DNA of 64,000 nt from Flammeovirgaceae bacterium (GTDB lineage: Bacteria > Bacteroidota > Bacteroidia > Cytophagales > Cyclobacteriaceae), in the NCBI GenBank assembly GCA_021299455.1, contig JAJTGQ010000048.1:1-64000 (forward strand). Direction: 5' to 3'. Positions 1 to 9,385 of this stretch are shown piece by piece (position 1 is the first letter of the stretch; every line of letters starts with the position of its first letter). Below the pieces are notes generated by a model, which saw only the letters and a list, made by a program, of their open reading frames with translations, searched no databases and was not told the origin of the DNA. Both the position numbers and the translations under genes were made by a program.

Positions 1-98
1 GAATCTGCAATTACTCCTGTTACCCGCGGTTGATCTTCTTTTGGTTTTTGACACGCAACGAGTAGAGTGGTGACTAGTAAGAAATACAAGCTCTTCAT
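1..98 (-). CDS. Lipoprotein N-terminus, truncated by window edge (MKSLYFLLVTTLLVACQKPKEDQPRVTGVIADS...)
   Basis: ATG at 98..96 on minus strand, open to window edge; signal peptide with lipobox LVAC. Divergent from a TetR gene, so an efflux adaptor is possible but unproven. Confidence 0.7.
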   Translation of the reverse strand, partial: MKSLYFLLVTTLLVACQKPKEDQPRVTGVIAD

Positions 99-153
99 AG
101 ATTTACATTTTGGTTTTGTAGTTTAAATGTATTATTTCGGATCGAACTTTACT

Positions 154-783
154 ATGAGTCTAAGAAAAGAAAAAGCAGCCATCTTAAAACTGGCCATATT
201 GGATCACACCATCAAAATGATTGGAACTAAATCGTTCGATAAAATTCATGTGGATGAGATTTGCAAGAAAACGAAAATATCTAAAGTAACACTCTTTAAG
301 TACTTTCCACAGAAAGAAGATCTGCTTTTGTACTATTTTAGAGTCTGGAGTTTAAGGCGCTTAGTGGAGCTAAAGGAGAAGCCAAGAGAGGGCTTGGCTG
401 GTATTCAATTTTTGTTTGATAAAATTAGTGAAGACTTTGATGCTCATCCCGGAATAATTTTAAGTTGGGTGGGCTACCTTTCAGACATGGGGCGAACGAT
501 AAAGCCATTTCCGCTAAAGGCTGAAGAGAAAAAATTATTGTTCCCTGAGGTAAAAGACATACAGTTGATTGAGTTACAATCGCTGGATCAGATGATCGAG
601 AAGTTTTCTTTGGAGGCCATCTTCAAAAAGGAAATAACCAAAACAACTTCTACCCGCGATATCACCAACGCATTTATGGCGCTCTTTTATGGATCTATAA
701 TAACTGCCTACATCAACCAGATAAATCCAGCCAAAATGTTTTTTCGCAAAAACATTGAATCGTTACTAAAAGGACTGAGTTAA
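154..783 (+). CDS. TetR/AcrR family transcriptional regulator
   Basis: N-terminal HTH: AILDHTIKMIGTKSFDKIHVDEICKKTKISKVTLFKYFPQKEDLLLYYF. Start at the second Met (154) preferred over 127. Confidence 0.85.
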   Translation: MSLRKEKAAILKLAILDHTIKMIGTKSFDKIHVDEICKKTKISKVTLFKYFPQKEDLLLYYFRVWSLRRLVELKEKPREGLAGIQFLFDKISEDFDAHPGIILSWVGYLSDMGRTIKPFPLKAEEKKLLFPEVKDIQLIELQSLDQMIEKFSLEAIFKKEITKTTSTRDITNAFMALFYGSIITAYINQINPAKMFFRKNIESLLKGLS

Positions 784-789
784 AAAATA

Positions 790-987
790 CTATTTCATTC
801 TGACAGTCTTTGTCCTTTTCCGCTCAAACATGCGGATATGCCGACTGCCAATCGGGATATCAATGCGATATTTGTTTCCCCTTGCCCATACATGGTGGTA
901 ACGGGGCTTGACTACTTTCGTGCCTCCCGAAGAACCACACGAGAAGAGTAAGATTGCAATAACTGCGAAAACGAGAGTACGCATCAT
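790..987 (-). CDS. Small putative lipoprotein
   Basis: 65-aa ORF, signal peptide and lipobox-like LLFSCGSSGG; basic C-terminus. Confidence 0.5.
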   Translation of the reverse strand: MMRTLVFAVIAILLFSCGSSGGTKVVKPRYHHVWARGNKYRIDIPIGSRHIRMFERKRTKTVRMK

Positions 988-1171
988 GGAAACACGAAAT
1001 TAAACTATTTATGACGTAGTCCCACGTTTCTTTCCCCGATTTGGATTGCAAATTAAATAGAAGCATCTGGTTCAGGGGCTCGAAAACAATTTTTGCACAA
1101 AACTAGACCCACAGGAACTCCAAGCTGGCGCTTTTGGATAACCAAAAAAATTGCATCGTATATGCCGCTTA

Positions 1172-1801
1172 TTACTCGCTACACTTTTTCAGCATCTCTT
1201 CGTTTTGCTTTTTGCCCCAAGTGGGTTTGCGAATGTCTGTATTTGTTTCCGTCTTAAAGTATTCATTTGCTTTTTCAAAGTAGATAAGTGCAGCTGCTTT
1301 GCCGCCACCATAGGCTTCTGGAGTATAGAACTTACTCATGCCTTCGATGTAATAGATTCTGGGATTTTCTTTGCGAAGTTGCTTGGCCTTGCGAAGGTTT
1401 GCATTGTACGATTCCATATGTTTTTGCCACGCCTCGGGTTCCAGTTCGATACGATTGCTGGAGATCATCGCCAGTAGTGCGTAGACTTCATCGTTCTCGT
1501 CAGCACCGTTTTCTTTGGCTGCCTCTAAACTCTTTTCCGCTTCGTTAAAAAACTGAGCTTTCTTCGCCATGTCCGTCTCAGTTGCTCCGGCTAATGTTTT
1601 GGCATAGGCGGCATAGTAATGCGATACCCAATCGGTATTCCATTTTTTGGCAATCAGATCAAAGCGATTGACTGCCGCCATTGTAGCGGTACGATCTCCG
1701 GGGTTAAACTGACGTAGTGTTGTTTGAATTGCTTCTTCGATAGTTTGTGAATAGGCCATTGTTGTAAGTGCGAGAAATAGTAAGATCATTAGCTTTTTCA
1801 T
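1172..1801 (-). CDS. Secreted TPR-like protein
   Basis: Signal peptide MKKLMILLFLALTTMAYSQ; helical repeats; YYIEGMSKFYTPEAYGGGKAAALIYFEKA motif shared with the 4055..4789 product. Confidence 0.7.
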   Translation of the reverse strand: MKKLMILLFLALTTMAYSQTIEEAIQTTLRQFNPGDRTATMAAVNRFDLIAKKWNTDWVSHYYAAYAKTLAGATETDMAKKAQFFNEAEKSLEAAKENGADENDEVYALLAMISSNRIELEPEAWQKHMESYNANLRKAKQLRKENPRIYYIEGMSKFYTPEAYGGGKAAALIYFEKANEYFKTETNTDIRKPTWGKKQNEEMLKKCSE

Positions 1802-1854
1802 AGTGTTGAGTGGTTAAATTGAGTATTGATTTGTTTTGCGGTTGCTTAAATGTT

Positions 1855-4005
1855 TTAAAGTTCATCTCGGTTAAAGGCAGAGAGCGAAAAATTCATTCCC
1901 ACAAAAACGGAGCGGTAGAGTGCAGGCTCGATCGGAAACCGCTGAGTGCCATCGGTCGAATAGCGATAACCAAAAATATTCTTGCGATTGGTCACATTAT
2001 CTACACCTGCATAGAACACCGCAAACACTTTTTTGATGGTTGTAACATAGCTTATATTCAAAGAGATATTCTCGAAATGCGGCACACGATCATTCAGAAA
2101 CTCAGCACTGTTGGGGTTGTAGTAAGGCCTGCCTGTAGCGAAGGTGTAGGTGGCCGCTATGTTTACTTTTAGTGGTTCAATAAAGTACTTGGCAATCACA
2201 TTAAGGTTGTGATCAGATATGAACGTGGGCGTGGCACGGGCAGTAAAATTTTCAAATAGCCGCTGAGTGTCCACCCAACTATATGAAATCCAGTAGTCGA
2301 GGTTCTTCACTAGTTTACGATCGCGCCAGAAGACATCGATGCCCTGTGCGAAGCCATTTCCGGAATTGTCAATGTCACCCGAGATGAATCGAAAGGCATT
2401 TGGATTAAACGGCACGTTCAACTCCCTCACTAATCGGTCGTATGATTTGTAGTACCCTTCTACACGAAACGTTTGCTTGTCTGTAATCCATTGATAGTTG
2501 GCGATATAGTGGATGGCCTGCTGGAAACTTGCCGACTTATTAGCGAGCAGATATCGGTTATTCGGATTCTGATAAAAGACCCCGCTGGCAATAGATACCT
2601 GACTTTGTTTGCCAACTTTGTAAGCGGCCGACAGGCGGGGACTGAGGGCAAATTGACTTAGCAGATCGCTGTGCTCTCCGCGCAAACCGGACTTCACGCC
2701 AAATTTGCGCGAAGGTTTCCACTCAAGCTCTGTATAGATGGCTGTTTGTGTTTCGTCAAATCCTGAGTTGAACGCATCAAAGCTTCGTTGCACGCTAAAC
2801 CGTTGCCACTCTGCTCCGGAAAGGAGTTGAAGATTGTTGTTGATTTCAAAACCTAACTCCGTCCGGCCTTGCAAACGCCATTCTTCCGTTTTAGAAGGAG
2901 TTGCCCCGAAGTTGATGTTATCTACATTTCTACCGAACGAAACAGCCGAAAAGGAATACACCTTGTTGTTTATGTTTTCGAAATAAGAAGCATTGGAGTA
3001 GGTATTGCTGTTTTTTATTCCAAAACGAAAACGTTGACTCGCGTTATTGATGTCGGGTATCTCTGTTCCGCTGCTAAATCCACCATGACTGAACAACAAC
3101 TTGAAGATACTCTTATCTCCGTTTTTGTGTACCCATCGCGTTGAGCCGGAAACACCCTCGGGTGCTTTGTAGAAATCGAAATTGGTGTTCGCCAGATTAT
3201 AGAATGGAGCCACGTTGATGTAACTTCCCGTTACCTCCAACGAATTTTTTTCAAACACTTTTGCCACCGAGCCAAATAGCCCCGACATGTTAAGGCCAAC
3301 ATTCACGGTGCTTTTTGCAGGCATGTCATTGGTGCTTAATTCCAGCACGGACGACAACGCCTGACCATACCGCACACTGTACCCACCGCTGCTAAACGAA
3401 GTGCCTTTGAATTGAAAAGGGGAGAAGCGACTTCGTTGAGCAATGCCGGGCACATCGCTGGTAAAGAAGTTTTGTACGATCATCCCGTCAATGATCACAT
3501 TTGCTTCGCTGGCATCGCCACCTCGAACAAACAAACCTGTCTGTTCACCTACTCGCGTAGTGCCGGGGAGTGTTTGTATGGCGCCAATGATATCTCCCGC
3601 AGCACCTGCGGTGGTTACAATATCCAACGGACGGAGTACGGCTACCTTGCGGTCGTTGGTAGCTTCTATTGTTCCCGCGGAAATGACGACCTCTTCCAAC
3701 TCACTGATTGCTTCTTTTAATTTGAAATTCAGCGTATACGTTTTGTTCTCAAGCACGATTGATTGGTTGATGGGTTCGTAGCCAATGCTTGAAACAACCA
3801 CTACCTGATTTCCTTTTTCAGAAGTAACAAGCGTATAGGTTCCTTCGGCATTCGCGGAAACGCCATCCAGTGTATTAAGAATGTAAATGCTCGCACCCGG
3901 GAGGGAGTTGCCCTGCTGGTCGGTAATCTTTCCAGTTATTGTTGATTGACTCACACAATCAAGACTAGCGATGATGAACAACAGAAATGAAATCAGTAGC
4001 CGCAT
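1855..4005 (-). CDS. TonB-dependent receptor with N-terminal carboxypeptidase-regulatory-like domain
   Basis: STITGKITDQQGNSLPGASIYILNTLDGVSANAEGTYTL domain, plug (TLPGTTRVGEQTGLFVRGGDASEANVIIDGMIV) and C-terminal barrel. Confidence 0.92.
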   Translation of the reverse strand: MRLLISFLLFIIASLDCVSQSTITGKITDQQGNSLPGASIYILNTLDGVSANAEGTYTLVTSEKGNQVVVVSSIGYEPINQSIVLENKTYTLNFKLKEAISELEEVVISAGTIEATNDRKVAVLRPLDIVTTAGAAGDIIGAIQTLPGTTRVGEQTGLFVRGGDASEANVIIDGMIVQNFFTSDVPGIAQRSRFSPFQFKGTSFSSGGYSVRYGQALSSVLELSTNDMPAKSTVNVGLNMSGLFGSVAKVFEKNSLEVTGSYINVAPFYNLANTNFDFYKAPEGVSGSTRWVHKNGDKSIFKLLFSHGGFSSGTEIPDINNASQRFRFGIKNSNTYSNASYFENINNKVYSFSAVSFGRNVDNINFGATPSKTEEWRLQGRTELGFEINNNLQLLSGAEWQRFSVQRSFDAFNSGFDETQTAIYTELEWKPSRKFGVKSGLRGEHSDLLSQFALSPRLSAAYKVGKQSQVSIASGVFYQNPNNRYLLANKSASFQQAIHYIANYQWITDKQTFRVEGYYKSYDRLVRELNVPFNPNAFRFISGDIDNSGNGFAQGIDVFWRDRKLVKNLDYWISYSWVDTQRLFENFTARATPTFISDHNLNVIAKYFIEPLKVNIAATYTFATGRPYYNPNSAEFLNDRVPHFENISLNISYVTTIKKVFAVFYAGVDNVTNRKNIFGYRYSTDGTQRFPIEPALYRSVFVGMNFSLSAFNRDEL

Positions 4006-4054
4006 GGTATTTTATTTATGATTGACTGAGGTTGAGCGGAAGAGTTGCCGGGAA

Positions 4055-4789
4055 TCAGCTATTTTTTGCTTTGGCGAGCAACGACCTGGCGTAGGTAAAG
4101 CCCGCTTCAGCGGCAATGGCTTTTTCGAACGTGGCAATTGCCTTTGCCTTTTCACCCGCTTTGGTGTAGGCTTGCCCAAGTAGTGCGAGTGTATCTAGGT
4201 AAAGCCAGTTTTTTGAGATGGAAGTTGACTCAAATAATGCAATCGACTTTTCCAATGCAACAATTGCTTCTTTGATATCACCTCCGAAAGAGGAAGGCGT
4301 GTACAACTTATTGATTCCATAAAATCGCCAGGCTAGGGGAGAGGTCGGTGCCAGTTCCTTTGCCTCTGTTGCGAGATTACTGCTTTTGCCACCCAACAAC
4401 ATTCCCTTCATTGGACTATAGGCCATTTGCAATCCTAAAACGGCCGATAACAATCCTTTGCCTTCAGCAGCGGTTGAAGGAAGTTCAATGATTTCTTTGA
4501 GCCGATCTTTAGTAGCCGAAACATACTCATCGAATAAATCTTTATCTTCAGTACTCATCGTACTTAGCAACAACCCATAATGAGCCACTCCTAACTTAAG
4601 GTGCGCATGAACGTCCGTTGGTTTTTGTTTGAACTCAACTGTGGCGAGTTCTACACTCTTTTTCCATAGTTCTTTTTTCTGTTTGATGTAGGCCTGGTAC
4701 ATCAGGTCGTTGACGGGTTGGCTCATCGTAGCTGCGCTAATGAGTGTGGAAATGATGAATAATGAAATTGAAACGATTAACTTTTTCAT
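4055..4789 (-). CDS. Secreted tetratricopeptide repeat protein
   Basis: Signal peptide; TPR-like helices (LDTLALLGQAYTKAGEKAKAIATFEKAIAAEAG); RFYGINKLYTPSSFGGDIKEAIVALEKS motif. Confidence 0.8.
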   Translation of the reverse strand: MKKLIVSISLFIISTLISAATMSQPVNDLMYQAYIKQKKELWKKSVELATVEFKQKPTDVHAHLKLGVAHYGLLLSTMSTEDKDLFDEYVSATKDRLKEIIELPSTAAEGKGLLSAVLGLQMAYSPMKGMLLGGKSSNLATEAKELAPTSPLAWRFYGINKLYTPSSFGGDIKEAIVALEKSIALFESTSISKNWLYLDTLALLGQAYTKAGEKAKAIATFEKAIAAEAGFTYARSLLAKAKNS

Positions 4790-4801
4790 AATTGTAAACA
4801 G

Positions 4802-4816
4802 GTTTATAATGTAAAC
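4802..4816. promoter_or_regulatory. Candidate operator, imperfect palindrome GTTTATAATGTAAAC
   Basis: Near-identical to the site at 5723..5737; upstream of the TPR/TonB receptor genes. An extra half-site GTAAAC lies at 4794..4799. Confidence 0.5.
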
Positions 4817-4833
4817 TAAATGAACAAAAAAAA

Positions 4834-5115
4834 TTATTTGATATAGGTTTTTAGTGAGTTGACATAGTCTTCAAATGCTTTAATGCCTTTCTTCGTGATC
4901 CGGCAGGTAGTCAATGGCTTTTTTCCCTTGAAGGATTTTTCAATTTGGATGTACCCAGCCTCCGAGAGTTTATCCAGTTGCACACTCAAATTACCTGCAG
5001 TAGAGTCTGTCTTTTCTTTCAGAAAAACAAAGTCAGCAGAATCTAATCCAAGTAACAACGACATGATGCCAAGCCGGAGTTGTGAGTGGAGTAGGGGATC
5101 AAGTTCTTTGAACAT
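4834..5115 (-). CDS. Winged-helix transcriptional regulator (MarR/ArsR-like)
   Basis: Short wHTH fold: LGIMSLLLGLDSADFVFLKEKTDSTAGNLSVQLDKLSEAGYIQIEKSFKGKKPLTTCRITKKGIKAFEDYV. Confidence 0.85.
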   Translation of the reverse strand: MFKELDPLLHSQLRLGIMSLLLGLDSADFVFLKEKTDSTAGNLSVQLDKLSEAGYIQIEKSFKGKKPLTTCRITKKGIKAFEDYVNSLKTYIK

Positions 5116-5117
5116 AG

Positions 5118-5693
5118 TTATCGCTTCTGTGATTTTAGCAAGTAACCCGGAACAAGATAACCCAACGTGATCGCTAACGCGGAAAGAAGCGATTGATACT
5201 CATTTGAAACGAAGAAACAAGATAAGCCGAAAACAAAGAAGATAATTCCACCGATTATCAACGGCTTAAATTTTAGAATGACTCCCGAAGCCAATGTAGC
5301 CATACTTCCAACCAGTAGAATCATCGGGTTGATTTGGTAGTTGATGAAGCTGCCAAAAAAGGGAATGACTACCGCCAACACTCCAAAACTAACCCACAGC
5401 GTGATGTTGATCTTTTCGAGGTGCGTAGTCGTACGTTTGTGATGTTTTCTTTGGCGCGACCCGTAGGCAAATGATATGATCCAGGCCGGTATCACAATCA
5501 GCCATACGGCAAATGGATACTCAAAATCAATCTTACTTAAGGTGAAACTTCCCAGATGTGCCGTAATCAGCACCCAACCCCAAAAGAGGTAGTAGAATGA
5601 GTTGTCGCGCACGTTGCCCTTTGCCTCGTTGATCATGCTCTGTATCAAATCGAGGCTTTGCTGCGGGCTCAGCTTTTCGGTTTCGTTGGTCAT
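5118..5693 (-). CDS. Multi-pass membrane protein, function unknown
   Basis: Several hydrophobic segments; ATG at 5693 gives MTNETEKLSPQQSLDLIQSMINEAKGN. Sits immediately upstream of the wHTH gene. Confidence 0.75.
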   Translation of the reverse strand: MTNETEKLSPQQSLDLIQSMINEAKGNVRDNSFYYLFWGWVLITAHLGSFTLSKIDFEYPFAVWLIVIPAWIISFAYGSRQRKHHKRTTTHLEKINITLWVSFGVLAVVIPFFGSFINYQINPMILLVGSMATLASGVILKFKPLIIGGIIFFVFGLSCFFVSNEYQSLLSALAITLGYLVPGYLLKSQKR

Positions 5694-5722
5694 ATGGTTA
5701 CTAACGGAACAAGTGTAAAGTA

Positions 5723-5737
5723 GTTTATAATATAAAC
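5723..5737. promoter_or_regulatory. Candidate operator, palindrome GTTTATA-A-TATAAAC
   Basis: 7-bp inverted repeat with 1-bp spacer, about 30 bp upstream of the membrane protein/wHTH operon start. Confidence 0.5.
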
Positions 5738-5841
5738 CAAAAATTTCACTTTTATTTTTTGATGTCATTTTTTCAACAAAAAGGCATTTTGATCCCTTCA
5801 AATCAAAGTACTACATTGCATCACTACCTAAATCATCTGTT

Positions 5842-7479
5842 ATGAAAACGTTGTTTACTGCTTTTCTACTCTTTCCCTTTCTTTTCTCAACCGCCCAACT
5901 TTCACAAAGTAAAATCGACAAACTCAAGCAAGAAGTAGCGGTCGAAGTCGAAAAGAATGCCGAGCTCGGACAGCAAATCAATGATATGCTTTTCAGTTTT
6001 TCCGAACTCGGATTTCAAGAAGTAGAGACGTTTGCCTACCTGACAAATCTGTTGGAAAAAAATGGCTTTACGATAGAAAAAGGTGTAGCCGGTATACCTA
6101 CTGCATGGATTGCCAAATGGGGCAATGGCAAGCCCATAATTGCTTTAGGGTCGGATGTTGATTGTATCCCCAAGGCATCACAGAAACCTGGCGTAGCCTA
6201 TCATGATCCAATTGTGGAAGGTGCTCCGGGTCATGGCGAAGGTCATAATTCAGGTCAAGCGTTAAATATCATTTCTGCCCTTGCCTTAAAAAAGGTTATG
6301 GAGCGAGAAAAAATATCTGGTACACTCATGTTGTGGCCTGGTATTGCTGAAGAATTGGTCGGTACAAAAGCCTACTACATACGTGCTGGCTATTTTAAAG
6401 ATGTTGATGCTTGCATATTCACTCATGTTGGCGACAATCTAAAAATTGGATATGGCGACAATGGTTATAACGGTGTGGTTTCCGTAAAATTTAATTTTGA
6501 AGGACAGGCGGCCCACGCAGCTGGTGCTCCATGGAGGGGTCGCAGTGCATTGGATGCAGTCGAGTTAATGAATATTGGTTGGAACTTTAGAAGAGAACAT
6601 TTGGAGCTAACACACCGATCTCATTATGTGATCTCTGATGGGGGCGATCAACCGAACGTGGTACCATCGAAAGCATCTGTTTGGTATTATTTTAGGGAGC
6701 GTACCTACCCGGCCATAAAAACACTATTCGATAAGGGCATTAAAACAGCGGAAGGAGCTGCGCTAATGACCGATACAAAGTTCACCTATGAGATATTAGG
6801 CTCTGCGTGGCCTGCTCATTTCAATAAACCAATGGCTGAAATCATGTACCAGAATATTAAAAAGGTAGGTTTGCCAACCTGGTCAGCCGAAGATCAGTTA
6901 TTGGCCAAAGCAACTCAACTTGAAATGAAATCTACGAAAACAGATGGGCTGGCGTTAAAACTTGACACGATCGGACTACCAAGCTCCGTGGGGATGGTAA
7001 ATGTAATGGGCAGGCCAATGATGATGATGGGCGGAGGATCGGATGATATCGCGGACATATCATGGTCGTTGCCAACGATTAACTTAAACTATCCTTCCAA
7101 CATACCAAATTTACCTGGCCATCATTGGTCTAATGCAATCACAATGGCAACACCCATTGCCCATAAAGGGATTGTGGCAGGTGCCAAAGCGGAAGCGATG
7201 ACATTAGTAGATTTATTTACGAAGCCTGATGTGCTAAAAAAGGCCTGGGAATACTACCGGACAGAGCAAACAAAAGAGATTCAATATATTCCATTGATTG
7301 GTGAGAAGGATAATCCAGCGATTACACTCAACACCAAAATCATGCAGGAATTTGCGCCCAAGCTGAAGCCTTTTTATTACGATCCGGCTAAGTATAAGAC
7401 ATACCTAGACCAGTTGAATATCAAATATCCTACACTTAGACCTGATCAGGTAGAAGCGGTGGGTAAGTTGAAAAAATAG
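5842..7479 (+). CDS. Secreted M20-family amidohydrolase/peptidase (AbgB-like)
   Basis: Signal peptide; IALGSDVDCIPKA, GHGEGHNSGQALN, GIAEELVGTKAYY and FEGQAAHAAGAPWRGRSALDAVELMN motifs of the M20/AbgB family. Confidence 0.88.
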   Translation: MKTLFTAFLLFPFLFSTAQLSQSKIDKLKQEVAVEVEKNAELGQQINDMLFSFSELGFQEVETFAYLTNLLEKNGFTIEKGVAGIPTAWIAKWGNGKPIIALGSDVDCIPKASQKPGVAYHDPIVEGAPGHGEGHNSGQALNIISALALKKVMEREKISGTLMLWPGIAEELVGTKAYYIRAGYFKDVDACIFTHVGDNLKIGYGDNGYNGVVSVKFNFEGQAAHAAGAPWRGRSALDAVELMNIGWNFRREHLELTHRSHYVISDGGDQPNVVPSKASVWYYFRERTYPAIKTLFDKGIKTAEGAALMTDTKFTYEILGSAWPAHFNKPMAEIMYQNIKKVGLPTWSAEDQLLAKATQLEMKSTKTDGLALKLDTIGLPSSVGMVNVMGRPMMMMGGGSDDIADISWSLPTINLNYPSNIPNLPGHHWSNAITMATPIAHKGIVAGAKAEAMTLVDLFTKPDVLKKAWEYYRTEQTKEIQYIPLIGEKDNPAITLNTKIMQEFAPKLKPFYYDPAKYKTYLDQLNIKYPTLRPDQVEAVGKLKK

Positions 7480-7559
7480 TTTCTAGTTGCCAGTTGCTTG
7501 TTACTGGGAACTTGAAACCAGAAACTGGAAACGGTAAACAAAATATCAGTCCGATAACA

Positions 7560-8147
7560 ATGTTCACAGGCATCATCGAATCAGTAGGAACTCTTTCACG
7601 AATAGTGGAAGAAGGAACAAACAAACATTTTCTTTTTGAAAGTGAAATTAGTGCTGAGCTAAAAGTAGATCAGAGTGTAGCCCACAATGGGGTGTGTCTA
7701 ACCGTTACAAAAATAGGAGATAACCAACATTGGGTTACAGCTATTGATGAGACATTGCAGAAGTCAAATCTTGGAACGCTCCAACCGGGAGATGCCGTGA
7801 ATTTAGAACGTTGCATGTTAGCCAATGGAAGGTTTGATGGCCACATCGTGCAAGGGCATGTGGATCAAGTGGGTGTTTGTAAATCGGTGCAAGAGGTAGG
7901 AGGGAGTTGGTTATTTGACTTTGAATATGATTCCAAACTCGGAAATGTAACAGTTGAGAAGGGATCAATTTCGATCAACGGTGTAAGTCTGACTTGTTTC
8001 AATTCAGCAAAAAATAGTTTTCGGGTGGCCATCATTCCTTATACCTTTGAGCATACTAGTTTCCATCAATTAAAGACTGGACACTTGGTAAATTTAGAAT
8101 TTGACATTTTGGGCAAGTACATTAAGCGACTCCTGCATAATGAATAA
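7560..8147 (+). CDS. ribE: Riboflavin synthase, alpha chain
   Basis: MFTGIIESVGTL start, two lumazine-binding repeats, GRFDGHIVQGHVDQVG and SISINGVSLT motifs. Confidence 0.95.
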   Translation: MFTGIIESVGTLSRIVEEGTNKHFLFESEISAELKVDQSVAHNGVCLTVTKIGDNQHWVTAIDETLQKSNLGTLQPGDAVNLERCMLANGRFDGHIVQGHVDQVGVCKSVQEVGGSWLFDFEYDSKLGNVTVEKGSISINGVSLTCFNSAKNSFRVAIIPYTFEHTSFHQLKTGHLVNLEFDILGKYIKRLLHNE

Positions 8148-8206
8148 TTCTTTTCGCATGTTGCTAGAAAAAATAACCTTTTCATTATCATTTAAACTAT
8201 AACAAT

Positions 8207-8713
8207 ATGTTAGATCAATTGATAAAACTAGTAGAACAAAACGCAGGCAAAGCCATCGTTAACAACAGTGCGATTCCTAACCAGCACAACAATGCAGCTA
8301 TTCAAGAAGTAGCTTCCCAGATATTCAACGGACTTCAATTACAGGCAAAGCAAGGTAACTTGACCCAACTTGTTGGCTTGTTTCAGGGCGGGGGATCTTC
8401 GCTTACCAGTAATCCAATTATAAGTTCATTGATTACGTCTGTTGCCAGCAGCGTAGCTTCCAAATTTGGAATATCTCCACAAGCTGCACAGAGCATGGCT
8501 TCTAGCTTACTACCTACTGTGATGAGTCAGTTGGTGACGAAAACAAATGATCCCACGGACAGCAGCTTTGACTTAGGTGGAATCTTAAAAACAGTATCAG
8601 GGAATAGTGGCCTAGATGTAGGCAGTTTAATTGGGCAAGTAGCTGGCGGTGATGGTAAAGGTGCTTTGGGTGGACTAGGCGGAATGCTAGGTGGAATATT
8701 CGGAAAAAAATAG
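8207..8713 (+). CDS. DUF937-like hypothetical protein
   Basis: Gly/Ser/Ala-rich helical protein with the layout typical of DUF937 (ISPQAAQSMASSLLPTVMSQL). Confidence 0.6.
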   Translation: MLDQLIKLVEQNAGKAIVNNSAIPNQHNNAAIQEVASQIFNGLQLQAKQGNLTQLVGLFQGGGSSLTSNPIISSLITSVASSVASKFGISPQAAQSMASSLLPTVMSQLVTKTNDPTDSSFDLGGILKTVSGNSGLDVGSLIGQVAGGDGKGALGGLGGMLGGIFGKK

Positions 8714-8733
8714 TTTTACTAGTCTTATTAAAC

Positions 8734-8767
8734 AGGCTCCTTTACGAAAGTAATGGGGCTTTTTTGT
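8734..8767. terminator. Possible terminator between convergent genes
   Basis: GGCTCCTTTACGAAAGTAATGGGGCTTTTTT: hairpin with wobble pairs and a T-run; overlaps the last PAP2 codons. Confidence 0.45.
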
Positions 8768-9320
8768 TTTTGTTCCATACGTAGAAACTTCCTTTTAAGG
8801 ATAACCATCCCAACGTCATCCCAATCAAGGCTCCGACAAGAATATCTGAAGGATAGTGAACGCCTAGGTAAATTCGGGTGTAGGTCATTAGGGCGGCCCA
8901 AACAAAGACGACCCAGATCCATCGATAGTACTTTTTAAGGGACAACCAAACAAACATGGCAACACCAAATGTGTCTGCTGCATGGCTCGAGGCGAAGCCA
9001 TACAATCCACCTCGATAGTCATTTACCAAATGAAGAAGACCTTCTAGACTAGGCTCGTGAGAAGGACGGAGGCGTGCAAAAAAAGGTTTCATAAACCCAG
9101 AGGTAATACGATCGCATAATAAAATAGTTAGCGCTACTCCCAATAGAATCCATATGCTTGACTTTCCGTAGATTTTGATCACCAAATAAATAAGAGTGGC
9201 ATATAGTGGTGTCCAAACAAATGTCTCGGTTAACGTTAACATAACAGAGTCAAAAAAAGGGCTATTCCATCCATTTAGAAACAGAAGTAACCTTTTATCT
9301 AATTCGAGTAACTCTTCCAC
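8742..9320 (-). CDS. PAP2-superfamily phosphatase
   Basis: KPFFARLRPSHEP ... YGFASSHAADTFG ... YTRIYLGVHYPSDILVGA phosphatase motifs with TM segments. Confidence 0.92.
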   Translation of the reverse strand: MEELLELDKRLLLFLNGWNSPFFDSVMLTLTETFVWTPLYATLIYLVIKIYGKSSIWILLGVALTILLCDRITSGFMKPFFARLRPSHEPSLEGLLHLVNDYRGGLYGFASSHAADTFGVAMFVWLSLKKYYRWIWVVFVWAALMTYTRIYLGVHYPSDILVGALIGMTLGWLSLKGSFYVWNKNKKAPLLS

Positions 9321-9385
9321 CGACTTAATTTAAGTTCAAGTTTTTATTGTCAGCCAAATATCTTACTTTTTAACTGTTTTAGTCT

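Noticed and set aside
860-1066. 68-aa minus-strand ORF overlapping the 65-aa lipoprotein ORF
   Set aside because: The 790..987 frame has a signal peptide and lipobox; this one does not.
1151-1548. Plus-strand ORFs opposite the 1172..1801 gene
   Set aside because: Antisense to a well-supported secreted protein; Cys/Phe-rich non-protein-like composition.
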